Positions 29,082 to 38,052 of a stretch of 64,000 bases of DNA are shown here, in pieces. Positions within the stretch are counted from its first letter, which is position 1. Every line of letters begins with the position of its first letter. The notes under the pieces were generated by a model that did not search any database, was not told the DNA's origin, and worked only from the letters and a program-made list of their open reading frames with translations. Location of the stretch: positions 1 through 64,000 of the forward strand of contig DAOQAK010000015.1 of the NCBI GenBank assembly GCA_035353855.1, written 5' to 3'. The position numbers and the translations under genes are program-made. This DNA is from Bacteroidales bacterium. Lineage in GTDB: Bacteria > Bacteroidota > Bacteroidia > Bacteroidales > CG2-30-32-10.

Positions 29082-29198
29082 ATACTAATTGTTAATTTAT
29101 AATAGCCTAAAGGATATTTTAAATTTTACAATGGTTATGACGATGATATAAATGTTATAGTACATTTTATTAGACTATTACATATATACAATCGGTAT
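29082..29198. repeat. Palindromic intergenic element, copy 2 (117 bp, MITE-like)
   Basis: Inverted copy of the 6675-6792 element, about 90% identical over its full length, with ends ATACTAATTGT (29082-29092) and ACAATCGGTAT (29188-29198). It lies 24 bp upstream of the ECF sigma gene start. It has the same two-hairpin structure and no coding capacity. Confidence 0.85.
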
Positions 29199-29324
29199 TA
29201 TTTAGCTTAACAAATATATCTTTTCCGATAAAGTAAAACAATAGTAAACAAACGTAAGTAACAGTACTTAACTATACTGACGTAAAATACAATAAGAACG
29301 TTGGTAAAATAACCCATGATAAAG

Positions 29325-30305
29325 CTAAAATGTCGGACAAACAATCCTCCTGTAACGAACAGGTCGTTCACGACAGGGGAGCTGCATTATCCATGAAATT
29401 TCATGCGAACCGCCTGAAGCGCTTGCCAGCTTTGAAACAGTAACATCATAGCTGTATCCAAATTTCATAACACTTGTTTGTATTCCTATAAGAACAATAA
29501 ATGCATCAGGATTATCAAAACCCTGCCTGAACCAAAGCCCTGTTACAAAAGGATATTTATTAAAATATAACCCATAATTCATTTGTTCAAAATCGCGCTG
29601 TTTCATAAAAAGCAGGTTTGGCGAAATATAAGGGTCTTCCAGTTTTCTTCTCCGGCGATGTTGTTCGGTACTTATTACACAACCTATATGCGCTGTATAA
29701 CGACGCGGCAAATAGGATGTAGCAATAAAACCTTCGTCGGGTGTTGTTAAATGATGTACTGCAAATCCTGCGTAAAAATTTTCGCTATAACCTAAAATTC
29801 CTGCACTAAAATCAGGCATCAGGAGGTTTAGCTCTTCAGGACATTTTTCATTTGTTATATACACAAATCCTAACCGGGCATCAATCTGGTCGCCAAAATA
29901 TAGCTTTTCCCAGTCCAGATTTATTTGCCTGAGAGTTGCCTGAAACCCTGCTTTTATTGAGAAAGACGGTGAAATACTCGCACTATATGAATAAATTCCG
30001 GATACGGTATTGGTTTGCAAAACACCCTCGCCTGCATTATCGCTCGTTAGCATTAACCCTACTCCACCCGACATATTTTTAATATACTGATCATATGAAG
30101 CATTATACGTTACATATGCCGCAGGAATAGCAGGCCACTGGTTTCGGTAATTCATTATAACTCTCGGGCATATTGCCGAACCTGCAAAAGCAGGATTCAG
30201 GTAAATAGGATTGGCATAGAACTGTGTGAAGTGAGGGTCCTGAGCCTTGGTTATACTCATCATAAAAAAGAAAAGTATGGATATTATGTAATATGATTTT
30301 TTCAT
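29325..30305 (-). CDS. PorP/SprF family type IX secretion membrane protein
   Basis: A 326-aa outer-membrane protein with signal peptide (MKKSYYIISILFFFMMSITKAQ). It has the clear family start DPHFTQFYANPIYLNPAFAGS, a GGVGLMLTSDNAGEG segment, and barrel strands to the end. It is a better family match than the paralogue at 26929. It lies upstream of the sigma operon on the same strand with a 266-bp gap that holds the palindromic repeat, so it may be a separate unit. Confidence 0.93.
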   Translation of the reverse strand: MKKSYYIISILFFFMMSITKAQDPHFTQFYANPIYLNPAFAGSAICPRVIMNYRNQWPAIPAAYVTYNASYDQYIKNMSGGVGLMLTSDNAGEGVLQTNTVSGIYSYSASISPSFSIKAGFQATLRQINLDWEKLYFGDQIDARLGFVYITNEKCPEELNLLMPDFSAGILGYSENFYAGFAVHHLTTPDEGFIATSYLPRRYTAHIGCVISTEQHRRRRKLEDPYISPNLLFMKQRDFEQMNYGLYFNKYPFVTGLWFRQGFDNPDAFIVLIGIQTSVMKFGYSYDVTVSKLASASGGSHEISWIMQLPCRERPVRYRRIVCPTF

Positions 30306-30788
30306 CTTTTTTGTTTTTTTATTTATTCTCTTCTATCACCATTGACGTTTATATTTTTTATAATGTTGGTAAAAACATTAATTTTATTTTAAATCTTTAA
30401 TCTCTATTTTAAAAACAACTTACCTTATACCAACCCTATACCCGTCAGATAAAAGTATTTATAAACAGAATATTAATTTTAAAATGAAATGGATTGTGAT
30501 TTTCAAAAAGTAACGATAGATGGAATAATAACTTTATGGACAATATGAATGAATGAATGAATGAATGAATAAGGATTATACTTTCATTGAGGGTTTGTAA
30601 ACAATTTGTGCTATTGAACTATCAATTACTAACGGCCAGGTTGAGTTACGAAACCATAGGAAAGAAATAACTTTGACAAGTTAATGCACGTAGACACGAA
30701 AAGGTTGAAATCGGCTTGCAAGCAGCCACGAAAACGTTAGCCTTCATTAAATTTCATTAAAAAAATAATTAAAAAGACTTGTTTGTAT
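30306..30788. other. Non-coding gap before the HigBA-like locus
   Basis: About 480 bp with no credible gene. It holds a (TGAA)6 microsatellite (30546-30569) and a short GC-richer patch near 30700 with the palindrome CTTGCAAG. A weak CTAACG/CGTTAG inverted pair spans the patch (near 30629 and 30735). No promoter for the leftward porP gene was recognised. Confidence 0.5.
30546..30569. repeat. (TGAA)6 microsatellite
   Basis: Six perfect tandem TGAA units in a non-coding gap. Not inside or directly upstream of a recognised gene. Confidence 0.9.
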
Positions 30789-30809
30789 GTAACTTTTAAG
30801 TTACATTTG
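30779..30809 (+). promoter_or_regulatory. HigBA-like promoter with palindromic operator
   Basis: TTG (30779-30781), 20 bp, TACATTTG (30802-30809). A perfect 16-bp palindrome GTAACTTTTAAGTTAC (30789-30804) overlaps the -7 box, a plausible operator for the downstream HTH antitoxin. Confidence 0.65.
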
Positions 30810-30825
30810 CAAAAACATTAATTGC

Positions 30826-31172
30826 ATGGAAAAGATCCGGACAATTATTTCTTATAAAGGACATTTTGAGAAATTCTTGCTTCGCAGCCTATCAAGGTTC
30901 AAAACAAGATTTACAAAATTCTTGAAATTGTAGAATACCAAAAACAAATTCCGACAAAATTCATTAAACATATTGAAGGAACAGATGGACTCTACGAGAC
31001 AAGGTTCTCACTAGGAAATAATATCTGGAGAGTGTTTTGCTTTTTCGATAAGGGAAAGCTAGTGATACTTTTAAACGGTTTTCAAAAAAAGAATCAAAAG
31101 ACTCCTCAGTCTGAAATTGGAAAAGCAGTGCGGTTAAGACAAGAATATTTTAATGAAAAAAGGAGAAAATAA
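30826..31172 (+). pseudogene. HigB/Gp49-like toxin gene broken by a -1 frameshift
   Basis: The first frame reads MEKIRTIISYKGHFEKFL and then stops at 30931. From about 30885 the next frame continues as VQNKIYKILEIVEYQ, then IKHIEGTDGLYETRF, NNIWRVFCFFDKGKLVILLN, FQKKNQKTPQSEIGKA, ending EKRRK at 31172. These blocks are typical of RelE/HigB-superfamily phage-derived Gp49-like toxins. Loss of one base between about 30876 and 30884 explains the break. The antitoxin gene starts 2 nt after the stop. It could be genuine inactivation or a sequencing or assembly error. Confidence 0.85.
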
Positions 31173-31173
31173 A

Positions 31174-31473
31174 ATGACAAAAGCAAACATTAAGACTTGG
31201 TCGCAAATAAAGGACGAGCAATTTGGTAAAAAAGGCACCAACAGACGGGATAACCTTGATAGGGAATTTGAGTCATTCAAAATTGGTATTCTCCTCAGGC
31301 AAGCAAGAGAATCAAAACATCTGACTCAAGATGAGCTAGCAAAGGTAATTGACAAAAAAAGGACTTACATTTCCCGTGTAGAGAATGACGGTAGTAATAT
31401 CACTTTACGGACATTGTTCGAGATCGTTGAAAGAGGACTTGGCGGTAAAGTGACAATTGGAATAAAGATTTAA
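31174..31473 (+). CDS. HigA-like XRE-family antitoxin
   Basis: A 99-aa protein with a C-terminal Cro/C1 helix-turn-helix: FKIGILLRQARESKHLTQDEL then AKVIDKKRTYISRVENDGSN and ITLRTLFEIV. The N-terminal TWSQIKDEQFGKKGT block is typical of HigA partners of Gp49-like toxins. The frame opens at 31153, but the ATG at 31174 has a Shine-Dalgarno-like AAGGAG 8 bp before it, unusual in this phylum, and gives the normal N-terminus. The gene is intact while its toxin is frameshifted. It probably still represses the palindromic promoter at 30779. Confidence 0.9.
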   Translation: MTKANIKTWSQIKDEQFGKKGTNRRDNLDREFESFKIGILLRQARESKHLTQDELAKVIDKKRTYISRVENDGSNITLRTLFEIVERGLGGKVTIGIKI

Positions 31474-31486
31474 CGAAGGCTACCTA

Positions 31487-31526
31487 TGTCTGCTACCAGG
31501 CGAACGTGACAACACTGTAGCAGACA
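31487..31526. repeat. Inverted repeat after the antitoxin gene
   Basis: TGTCTGCTAC (31487-31496) pairs perfectly with GTAGCAGACA (31517-31526) across 20 bases. No T-run follows, so it is a weak terminator candidate; it may mark the edge of the accessory module. Confidence 0.5.
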
Positions 31527-31611
31527 AAAACGTATCTTTTCGAAACTCAATATGACAATTGATTATGTATTAAAAATTGAGTGAAAAGAAAATGTATGAT
31601 TCGCTATTTAT

Positions 31612-32613
31612 TTATTTTTCTGTAAGTAACTCTTTCAATCCATCTGTTTCGTACGTTTTCATTTTCCCGTCTTTATCAGAATAAATAAAATATGCTTCCA
31701 GCTCCTTATGCTCCTTTAGGAAGGCTAATGATTTTTCAAGTCCCATTACCATGAATGCGGTATCATAAGCATCAGCATCAATACAATTATCGGCTATTAC
31801 TGAAACACTCAATAAAGAATGCCTTACAGGATAACCTGTTGCCGGATCGATGGTGTGCGAATATTTTATACCATTCTCAATATAAAATTTCCTATAATTT
31901 CCGGCAGTAGTAAGCCCTTTATTTTCCAGATAAATTGTTGCTTTAAGTTCCCGCTCCTCACTATTATCAACAGGTTTTTCAATACCCACATTCCACCGTT
32001 TGCCATTTGCTTTTGTTCCTTTCGCAAATACTTCGCCTCCAATTTCAACACAATAATTTTCCACTTCTTTACTTTCCAAATATTTTGAAATTACATCAAC
32101 CGAATAGCCTTGTGCAATGGCATTAAAATCAAGGCAAATCGCAGGGTTAGATTTTACAAGGTATCCGTTTTCGATTTTTACATTTTTATAATTCACCAGT
32201 TTTTTCAAACTATCAATTAATGTATCGCTTATTTTTTCTTTATTTTTAAATCCAAATCCAAAAGCATTTACCAATGGACCTACTGTTACATCCAGCGCAC
32301 CATTGGTTTGTTCGGAAACAATTTTTGCTTTATTAAAAATATCAGTAAAATATTTATCAACTTTTACAGGATCGCCTGTTTTATTAATTTTTGAGATTAA
32401 CGAAGTGGAGTCATAAATTGAAACTGATTTATCAAAGTTTTTTAAAATAGAATCAATATCCTTCTGAAAATTTCTGCCCTCATAATCGTAGTACGAAATG
32501 GAATATGTTGTCCCCTGTGCCAGTCCTGAAAATTTAATGAATTGTTTTTGTTTACATGAAACAAAAATGCAAAGCGCACATACAACAAAAAAATAAAAAA
32601 AATTCTTCCTCAT
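31612..32613 (-). CDS. apbE: FAD:protein FMN transferase (ApbE lipoprotein)
   Basis: A 333-aa periplasmic lipoprotein that covalently attaches FMN to Thr/Ser of flavin-carrier domains such as RnfG and RnfD. Lipobox CIFVSC (Cys near 20). Family blocks are GLAQGTTYSISYY, ALDVTVGPLVNAFGFG, DFNAIAQGYSVD, VEIGGEVFAKG, and the FAD/metal region YSHTIDPATGYP and DADAYDTAFMVMG. The start at 32613 drops seven residues of the longer frame and gives a proper lipoprotein signal. It diverges from the electron-transfer cluster that contains three RnfG-like domains, its likely substrates. Confidence 0.95.
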   Translation of the reverse strand: MRKNFFYFFVVCALCIFVSCKQKQFIKFSGLAQGTTYSISYYDYEGRNFQKDIDSILKNFDKSVSIYDSTSLISKINKTGDPVKVDKYFTDIFNKAKIVSEQTNGALDVTVGPLVNAFGFGFKNKEKISDTLIDSLKKLVNYKNVKIENGYLVKSNPAICLDFNAIAQGYSVDVISKYLESKEVENYCVEIGGEVFAKGTKANGKRWNVGIEKPVDNSEERELKATIYLENKGLTTAGNYRKFYIENGIKYSHTIDPATGYPVRHSLLSVSVIADNCIDADAYDTAFMVMGLEKSLAFLKEHKELEAYFIYSDKDGKMKTYETDGLKELLTEK

Positions 32614-32764
32614 AAAATATATTTTCAGCTGCAAGATTACTAATTTTTAATCATTTGCATTAAACAACACAAAAAAATATTTCGTAAAAACAAAGTGATT
32701 GTCGATAATTTTAACCAGAACATCTATTTGTTTTACTAAAATAAAAAATATCCGATTTTTAATA

Positions 32765-32795
32765 TTGATTTAGACACCTTCATTTATTATATTTG
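32765..32795 (+). promoter_or_regulatory. Promoter of the 402-aa secreted protein gene
   Basis: TTG (32765-32767), 20 bp, TATATTTG (32788-32795) fits the Bacteroidetes consensus and lies 54 bp before the ATG. Confidence 0.68.
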
Positions 32796-32849
32796 TATGC
32801 TTTTAACTTTTTATTTAAAATAAATATTAACCCCTAAAACCAAACTTAT

Positions 32850-34058
32850 ATGATTAAAAAAATTACGATTTTATCGGTTATCGGCATTATTATTTTTTAT
32901 TTTATTTATGTTGATAAATATGCTTTCAGTAATAAAGATGGTTCTTCTCCCGGTGGCTATAGTAGTTCTCAGGGCGACAGCTACAAAGATTGTACTGACG
33001 ATTGTCATGGTGGTACGCCAATAAATGTGACTGGTTGGATTACTACCAATATCCCAACAGCAGGTTATACAGGAGGAACACAATATACAATTTCTGCAAC
33101 TGCTACAAGCACACAGAAAAAAGGATTTGAACTTACAGCAGAAAAAACGGGGACAACCACTAAAATAGGAACTTTTGCATCCGGCACAGGAACCAAACTT
33201 TGTAATAATAGCAAAGCGGTATGTACTTCTAATTGGGCTACAACAAGTCCAAAAACATGGACATTTACATGGATAGCACCTGCTGCAGGAACAGGTTCTG
33301 TAACATTTTATGCTTCGTTTGCTCTTAGTTACTCTTCTACAAGAAATTGTTCTTTAGTAGTAGCCGAGGCTTGCACTGCTCCTACATTAAGCATATCACC
33401 AACCAGCCCTACAATTTGCAGCGGTAATTCTACAACATTAACCGCAAGCGGAACATCTGCATCATATAGCTGGAGCTCCGGAGGCACAACAGCAGCTATT
33501 ACCGTTAGTCCCACTACCAATACCACTTATACGGTTACCGGTACTTTATCAGGTTGCACTTCTACTTCAAGTGTAACCGTTAGTGTTACTCAAACACCCA
33601 CTACACCTACTATAACACAAATAAGCAATTATTTACAGTCATCTGCAACTACCGGAAACCAATGGTATAACAGTTCGGGAGCTATTTCAGGCGCTACAAG
33701 TCAAACATACACTCCGCAAACTACCGACACCTATTATGTTATTGTTACTTCCAATAATTGTCCTTCGGCTCATTCCAATTCAATAACAGTAAACACAACA
33801 GGTATTGCTGACAATACAAATAATAAAAATTATTTTGAATTGTACCCGAACCCTGCGTACGATTTTTTAACTGTAATTAATCCCGGTATTCAAAATGCTA
33901 AATATTCCATTTACAATGTTCAGGGGAAATTATTATACTTTCAACCGGCTGTAAATAAAAATACAACTATCAATATTTCTAATCTTGAAAAAGGTGTGTA
34001 TTTTATAAAAGCAGAAAGTACTGAAGGAACAACAATAAAAAGATTTATTAAAGAATAA
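32850..34058 (+). CDS. Secreted protein with choice-of-anchor-V-like domain, CX3CH motif and T9SS sorting domain
   Basis: A 402-aa secreted protein with an N-terminal signal or TM (about 5-22). The N-terminal domain (about 30-175) resembles the choice-of-anchor V type. Where that family usually shows a haem-type CXXCH, this one reads C48-T-D-D-C52-H53, with one extra residue. An Ig/PKD-like region follows (CSGNSTTLTASG, WSSGGTTAAITVSPTTNTTY). The C-terminal T9SS type A sorting domain is clear (ELYPNPAYDFLTV, GKLLYF, GVYFIKAES). A paralogue with the same odd motif lies at 40569. It faces away from apbE and upstream of the Rnf-like genes, with its own terminator. Confidence 0.85.
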   Translation: MIKKITILSVIGIIIFYFIYVDKYAFSNKDGSSPGGYSSSQGDSYKDCTDDCHGGTPINVTGWITTNIPTAGYTGGTQYTISATATSTQKKGFELTAEKTGTTTKIGTFASGTGTKLCNNSKAVCTSNWATTSPKTWTFTWIAPAAGTGSVTFYASFALSYSSTRNCSLVVAEACTAPTLSISPTSPTICSGNSTTLTASGTSASYSWSSGGTTAAITVSPTTNTTYTVTGTLSGCTSTSSVTVSVTQTPTTPTITQISNYLQSSATTGNQWYNSSGAISGATSQTYTPQTTDTYYVIVTSNNCPSAHSNSITVNTTGIADNTNNKNYFELYPNPAYDFLTVINPGIQNAKYSIYNVQGKLLYFQPAVNKNTTINISNLEKGVYFIKAESTEGTTIKRFIKE

Positions 34059-34061
34059 AAT

Positions 34062-34097
34062 AAAAAAGGCTCAGAAATATTTTGAGCCTTTTTTTAT
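34062..34097 (+). terminator. Intrinsic terminator
   Basis: AAAAAAGGCTCA, nine bases, TGAGCCTTTTTTT. The GGCTCA/TGAGCC core (34068-34088) is extended by A-T pairs and a T-run. It ends the 402-aa gene before the rnf promoter region. Confidence 0.88.
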
Positions 34098-34164
34098 TTT
34101 TTAATAATTGAATTACTAATTATTTTTAACAACATTAATTTATTAATTAATATAATTAATGTAT

Positions 34165-34172
34165 TATATTTG
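34165..34172 (+). promoter_or_regulatory. Promoter -7 box of the rnf-like operon
   Basis: TATATTTG matches TAnnTTTG 37 bp before the rnfC TTG start. No TTG is found at the -33 position, so recognition may need an activator. Confidence 0.5.
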
Positions 34173-34209
34173 CATATTGAGCTACAATTTAACCTGTAGA
34201 TAAAATATT

Positions 34210-35544
34210 TTGAAAAAAGAATACACAAAAATAAACGTAGGCGAAGTTTACCTCAACGATAACAGGCTTTCAGCAAATCACCCGATAGAAAAAGTTGCGC
34301 TTCCTGAATTTGTGAGTATTCCTTTATTTCAGCATTCCGGGAACCCGGCTATACCTATTGTAGAGAAAGACAGCTTTGTAAAAACAGGACAACTCATCGC
34401 CAAAGCTGATGGAAGAATATCATCAAATATTCATTCCTCAGTAACAGGAAGAATAATTGAAATAAAAGAAATTACTGAAAAAAAAGAAAGGCACAGGAAA
34501 GAAATCGTTATCCGAACCAAAGATGATGTGTGGGAAGAAAATATTGACACCACTGATACTTTAATTAAAGAGATAACTCTGCCTGTTCCGGAAATAATAA
34601 ACAGGATAAGAGATAACGGAGTTGTTGAATTGAACGGAACAGCTTTCCCGTTACATGTAAAATTATCTGTTCAACACAAGCAAAAAGAAAATATTATTAT
34701 CATAAACAGCGCCGAAAATGAAGCCTACATATCATCCGATCACAGGTTAATGCTTGAAAAAGGAGAGGAATTATTTATCGGAACTTCAATCTTAATGAAG
34801 GTTTACGATACTAATAAAGGGATTATTGCAATTGAGAAAGAAAAAAAAGATGTTTTGAAAAACATGCTGAATATTTCAAAACAATATCCCAATATTGAAA
34901 TCATTGCTTTGAAAAAAAATGTCCTGTATTATAACCGGCAAAAATTAATAAAAACCCTGACAGGAAAAAATGTTCCGGATAATTCTACCGATCTCCCTGC
35001 CGGATACTTAACACATAACATCGCTACTACTTTTGCTGTTTATGAAGCTGTACAAAAAAATAAACCGCTTATTGAAAGAATCATAACAGTAAGCGATTTA
35101 GATATAAAAAAGGGAGCTAACTTACAAGTAAGAATTGGAACTCCATTAACTCCCATCTTCGAAAAAGTATGTTCAGTTGATATAAATAAAAAAAGAATTA
35201 TTAATGGAAATGTAATAAGAGGAAAAGAAATTTTAGAATTACAAACACCAATTAATAAAAAGAGCATCGGTCTTTTTACCTTTTCAAAAAGAGATACATT
35301 ATTCAAATGCATTCGTTGCTCACAATGTATTAATGCATGCCCTATGGGATTAGAACCCTACCGGCTGGCAATGCATGTGAGGAATTCCGATTTTGTTCTA
35401 TTGCGAAAAGAAAAAATATTAAACTGTACCAATTGCGGTACATGTGGATATGTTTGTCCAACCGGACGCCCGGTTTTAGACCTTATCAGATACGGAAGAA
35501 AAAAAATCACTGAAATTCAAAACAATCCACAAACAGAAATTTAA
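34210..35544 (+). CDS. rnfC: RnfC-like electron transport complex subunit
   Basis: A 444-aa peripheral subunit, family length for short RnfC. The N-terminal part has the family start EVYLNDNRLSANHPIEKVALP and IPLFQHSGNPAIP, then a flavin/NADH-type Rossmann-like and SLBB region. Two [4Fe-4S] motifs at the C-terminus are complete: C367-IR-C-SQ-C-INA-CP and C406-TN-C-GT-C-GYV-CP. In Rnf it takes or gives electrons from NADH at the cytosolic face. The start codon is TTG: no ATG or GTG gives the conserved N-terminus. It is followed 3 bp later by the rnfD-rnfG fusion. Confidence 0.92.
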   Translation: MKKEYTKINVGEVYLNDNRLSANHPIEKVALPEFVSIPLFQHSGNPAIPIVEKDSFVKTGQLIAKADGRISSNIHSSVTGRIIEIKEITEKKERHRKEIVIRTKDDVWEENIDTTDTLIKEITLPVPEIINRIRDNGVVELNGTAFPLHVKLSVQHKQKENIIIINSAENEAYISSDHRLMLEKGEELFIGTSILMKVYDTNKGIIAIEKEKKDVLKNMLNISKQYPNIEIIALKKNVLYYNRQKLIKTLTGKNVPDNSTDLPAGYLTHNIATTFAVYEAVQKNKPLIERIITVSDLDIKKGANLQVRIGTPLTPIFEKVCSVDINKKRIINGNVIRGKEILELQTPINKKSIGLFTFSKRDTLFKCIRCSQCINACPMGLEPYRLAMHVRNSDFVLLRKEKILNCTNCGTCGYVCPTGRPVLDLIRYGRKKITEIQNNPQTEI

Positions 35545-35547
35545 TAA

Positions 35548-38052
35548 ATGAAACTGATTGAACTCCGAAATAACCTTACCCGTCACAGAATAATGTGGAA
35601 TGTTGTGATAGCGTTATTGCCGGCAATGACAGTATCATTTTATTTTTTTGGTATAAGTGCATTTATATTAACTGTTACAGCAATAGTTTCCTGTCTTCTA
35701 TTTGAATTCCTGATTCAATATTTCTTTATTGATAAAGAAGATATAACCATACAGGATGGTTCAGCATTTATTACCGGAGTATTGCTTGCATTTAATGTTC
35801 CCAGTTCGCTGCCTATATGGATGATGGTACTCGGAAGCCTTATTGCTATTGGTGTTGGCAAAATGCCCTATGGTGGAATTGGCAAAAATATTTTTAACCC
35901 GGCTTTAGTAGGGCGAATGTTTCTACTGATTTCATTCCCTGTAGAAATGACCACATGGCCTTTGCCACTTCAAAATTCTTCGTTTCTTACCGATGCTATA
36001 TCCGGTCCAACAACATTAGGCGCAATAAGAGAAGGAATGCTTAACGGAAAACCTCTTTCCGATATTATGGCTGATGCACCTTCGTACATGGATATGTTTA
36101 TGGGAAATATTGGGGGTTCACTTGGCGAGGTATCAGCATTTGCAATACTTATAGGTGCATTGTACATGCTATATAAAAAAATTATAACCTGGCATATACC
36201 CGTTACATTTATTACTACCGTTTTTGTTTTTACCGGTATATTGTGGTACATGCACCCCGATAAATACGCAGACCCTGTTTTCCATGTACTTGCAGGTGGC
36301 TTGATTTTAGGCGCAACATTTATTGCAACAGATATGGTTACCAGCCCAATGTCGGACGGAGGAAAAATTGTATTTGGTATAGGCTGTGGTGTAATAACTG
36401 TTTCAATCAGGTCATGGGGATATTATCCCGAAGGTGTTGGATTTGCCATTCTTATTATGAATGCATTCACACCCATGATAAACCAGCTATTCCGTTCGTA
36501 CAAATACAGAGATAAAACAAATACTTTTTCTTCTACAATTGCGCCTATTATAAAGAATAGAATTGTTGCCTTTATTTTTATTTTCATAGTACTTCTGACC
36601 ATACTGACCATAGTTTACATTTATACAATCGGACCCATAAATAATGCACATAAGAATTCCGAATTAGATAAGATACGTACGGTTCTTCCTGCTTTTGACA
36701 ATAACCCCATTGATTCAGCCAAAACAATTGATGAGCTTGTTTTCTATACAGCAAAGAAAGGCGACAGTATTGTAGGTTATGCATGTAAAACATTTACCGA
36801 TAAAGGATTCAACGGAAGATTTTATTTGCTGGTAGGTTTTAAACCTGATGGAATTATTTATAACACTATTGTTTTGGAACAACACGAAACTCCGGGCTTT
36901 GGCGACAGAATGGCATCGGACTGGAACAAACAATTCAATGGAAAAAATCTTACCGAATTCAACCTTAAAGTTAAACAAGACAGTGGCGATGTGGATGCTA
37001 TATCGGCATCAACCATTAGTTCACGCGCATACTGCGATGCCATCGAAAAGGCATACTTATCCCTGATGAAAAATATTCTGAAAAAATCAGATGTTAAACT
37101 AGCATCAGAAATAAATGAGAAATTTATTATTAAAGATATTTCAATATTAAAGAAAGTACTTCCTGCATTCGACAACGATCCATTGAAAGAAGTTAAAACA
37201 ATTTCTGACCTGGAATGTTTCACTGCAAAGAAAGGGGGTAAAGTTGTAGGTTATGCAATTAAAAGCTCGGGCAAAGGTTATTGCAGTACCGTCTGGATAT
37301 TAATAGGAGTACTGCCTGACGGAAAAATAAATGGCGCTTGTTTCCTTGAAAATAAAGAAACCATAGGTTATGGAGACAAAGTTGATAACCCTCAATTTCT
37401 CGGTCAGTTTAAAGGCAAATTATTTGGCAAATGTGATTTTGAAGTAAAAAAAGATGATGGTGATATTGACGCTGTTTCAGGCTCAACCATTACATCGCGC
37501 GCGTTCTGCGAAGCCGTAGCTAAAGCATCGACCATGTTCTGCGATAGTTTATCCACTACAAAAAATGAAGTTAAAAAAGATAGTGTTATTGCACCTCCAT
37601 CAAAACCGACAATTTATCAATACACCGACAAATCGATTTTCAATAATGTATTACCTGCTTTCAATAATAATCCTTTAACCGAATTCCAATCTGTAAACGG
37701 GCTGGATGTATATACAGGAAGAATGAATGGTGTAGTTACTGGCTATGCAATAACTTCATTCTCTAAAAAAGGATTTGGTGGTAAAGTAATTATTTTGGTA
37801 GGGTTTAAACCCGATGGAACCATTAACAATACAGCATTTGTTTCAAGTAATGAAACACCCAACTTTCTTGAAATGGTTGAAGAAGCAGGTTACAGAGACC
37901 AATATATAGGGAAAAACCCGGCTACATTCAAACTGGCTATTAAATCAGAAGGTGGCGATGTGGATGCGGTTTCAGGAGTTACATATACGTCGCGCTCATT
38001 CTGTGATGGTGTTCAAAAAGCATATTCCTCATTTATAAATATTAAAAAATAA
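35548..38052 (+). CDS. RnfD-RnfG fusion with three tandem FMN-binding domains
   Basis: An 834-aa fusion. Residues 1-335 are RnfD/NqrB-like, with about nine TM helices and the flavinylation segment AISGPTTLG (likely FMN on Thr155). A further TM helix at 338-361 corresponds to the RnfG anchor. Three FMN-binding domains follow, about 372-505, 530-665 and 692-830, each beginning near VLPAFxNxP and ending in a flavinylation motif: SASTIS (Ser491), SGSTIT (Thr649), SGVTYT (Thr814). Normal RnfG has one such domain and is a separate protein. With RnfD this makes up to four covalent FMNs in one chain. The stop overlaps rnfE by one base. Confidence 0.93.
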   Translation: MKLIELRNNLTRHRIMWNVVIALLPAMTVSFYFFGISAFILTVTAIVSCLLFEFLIQYFFIDKEDITIQDGSAFITGVLLAFNVPSSLPIWMMVLGSLIAIGVGKMPYGGIGKNIFNPALVGRMFLLISFPVEMTTWPLPLQNSSFLTDAISGPTTLGAIREGMLNGKPLSDIMADAPSYMDMFMGNIGGSLGEVSAFAILIGALYMLYKKIITWHIPVTFITTVFVFTGILWYMHPDKYADPVFHVLAGGLILGATFIATDMVTSPMSDGGKIVFGIGCGVITVSIRSWGYYPEGVGFAILIMNAFTPMINQLFRSYKYRDKTNTFSSTIAPIIKNRIVAFIFIFIVLLTILTIVYIYTIGPINNAHKNSELDKIRTVLPAFDNNPIDSAKTIDELVFYTAKKGDSIVGYACKTFTDKGFNGRFYLLVGFKPDGIIYNTIVLEQHETPGFGDRMASDWNKQFNGKNLTEFNLKVKQDSGDVDAISASTISSRAYCDAIEKAYLSLMKNILKKSDVKLASEINEKFIIKDISILKKVLPAFDNDPLKEVKTISDLECFTAKKGGKVVGYAIKSSGKGYCSTVWILIGVLPDGKINGACFLENKETIGYGDKVDNPQFLGQFKGKLFGKCDFEVKKDDGDIDAVSGSTITSRAFCEAVAKASTMFCDSLSTTKNEVKKDSVIAPPSKPTIYQYTDKSIFNNVLPAFNNNPLTEFQSVNGLDVYTGRMNGVVTGYAITSFSKKGFGGKVIILVGFKPDGTINNTAFVSSNETPNFLEMVEEAGYRDQYIGKNPATFKLAIKSEGGDVDAVSGVTYTSRSFCDGVQKAYSSFINIKK

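Noticed and set aside
30629..30740. Possible integron attC-like site (CTAACG...CGTTAG) before the HigBA-like locus
   Set aside because: The outer arms do not fit the RYYYAAC/GTTRRRY core well, no second matching site is clear after the antitoxin, and there is no integrase.
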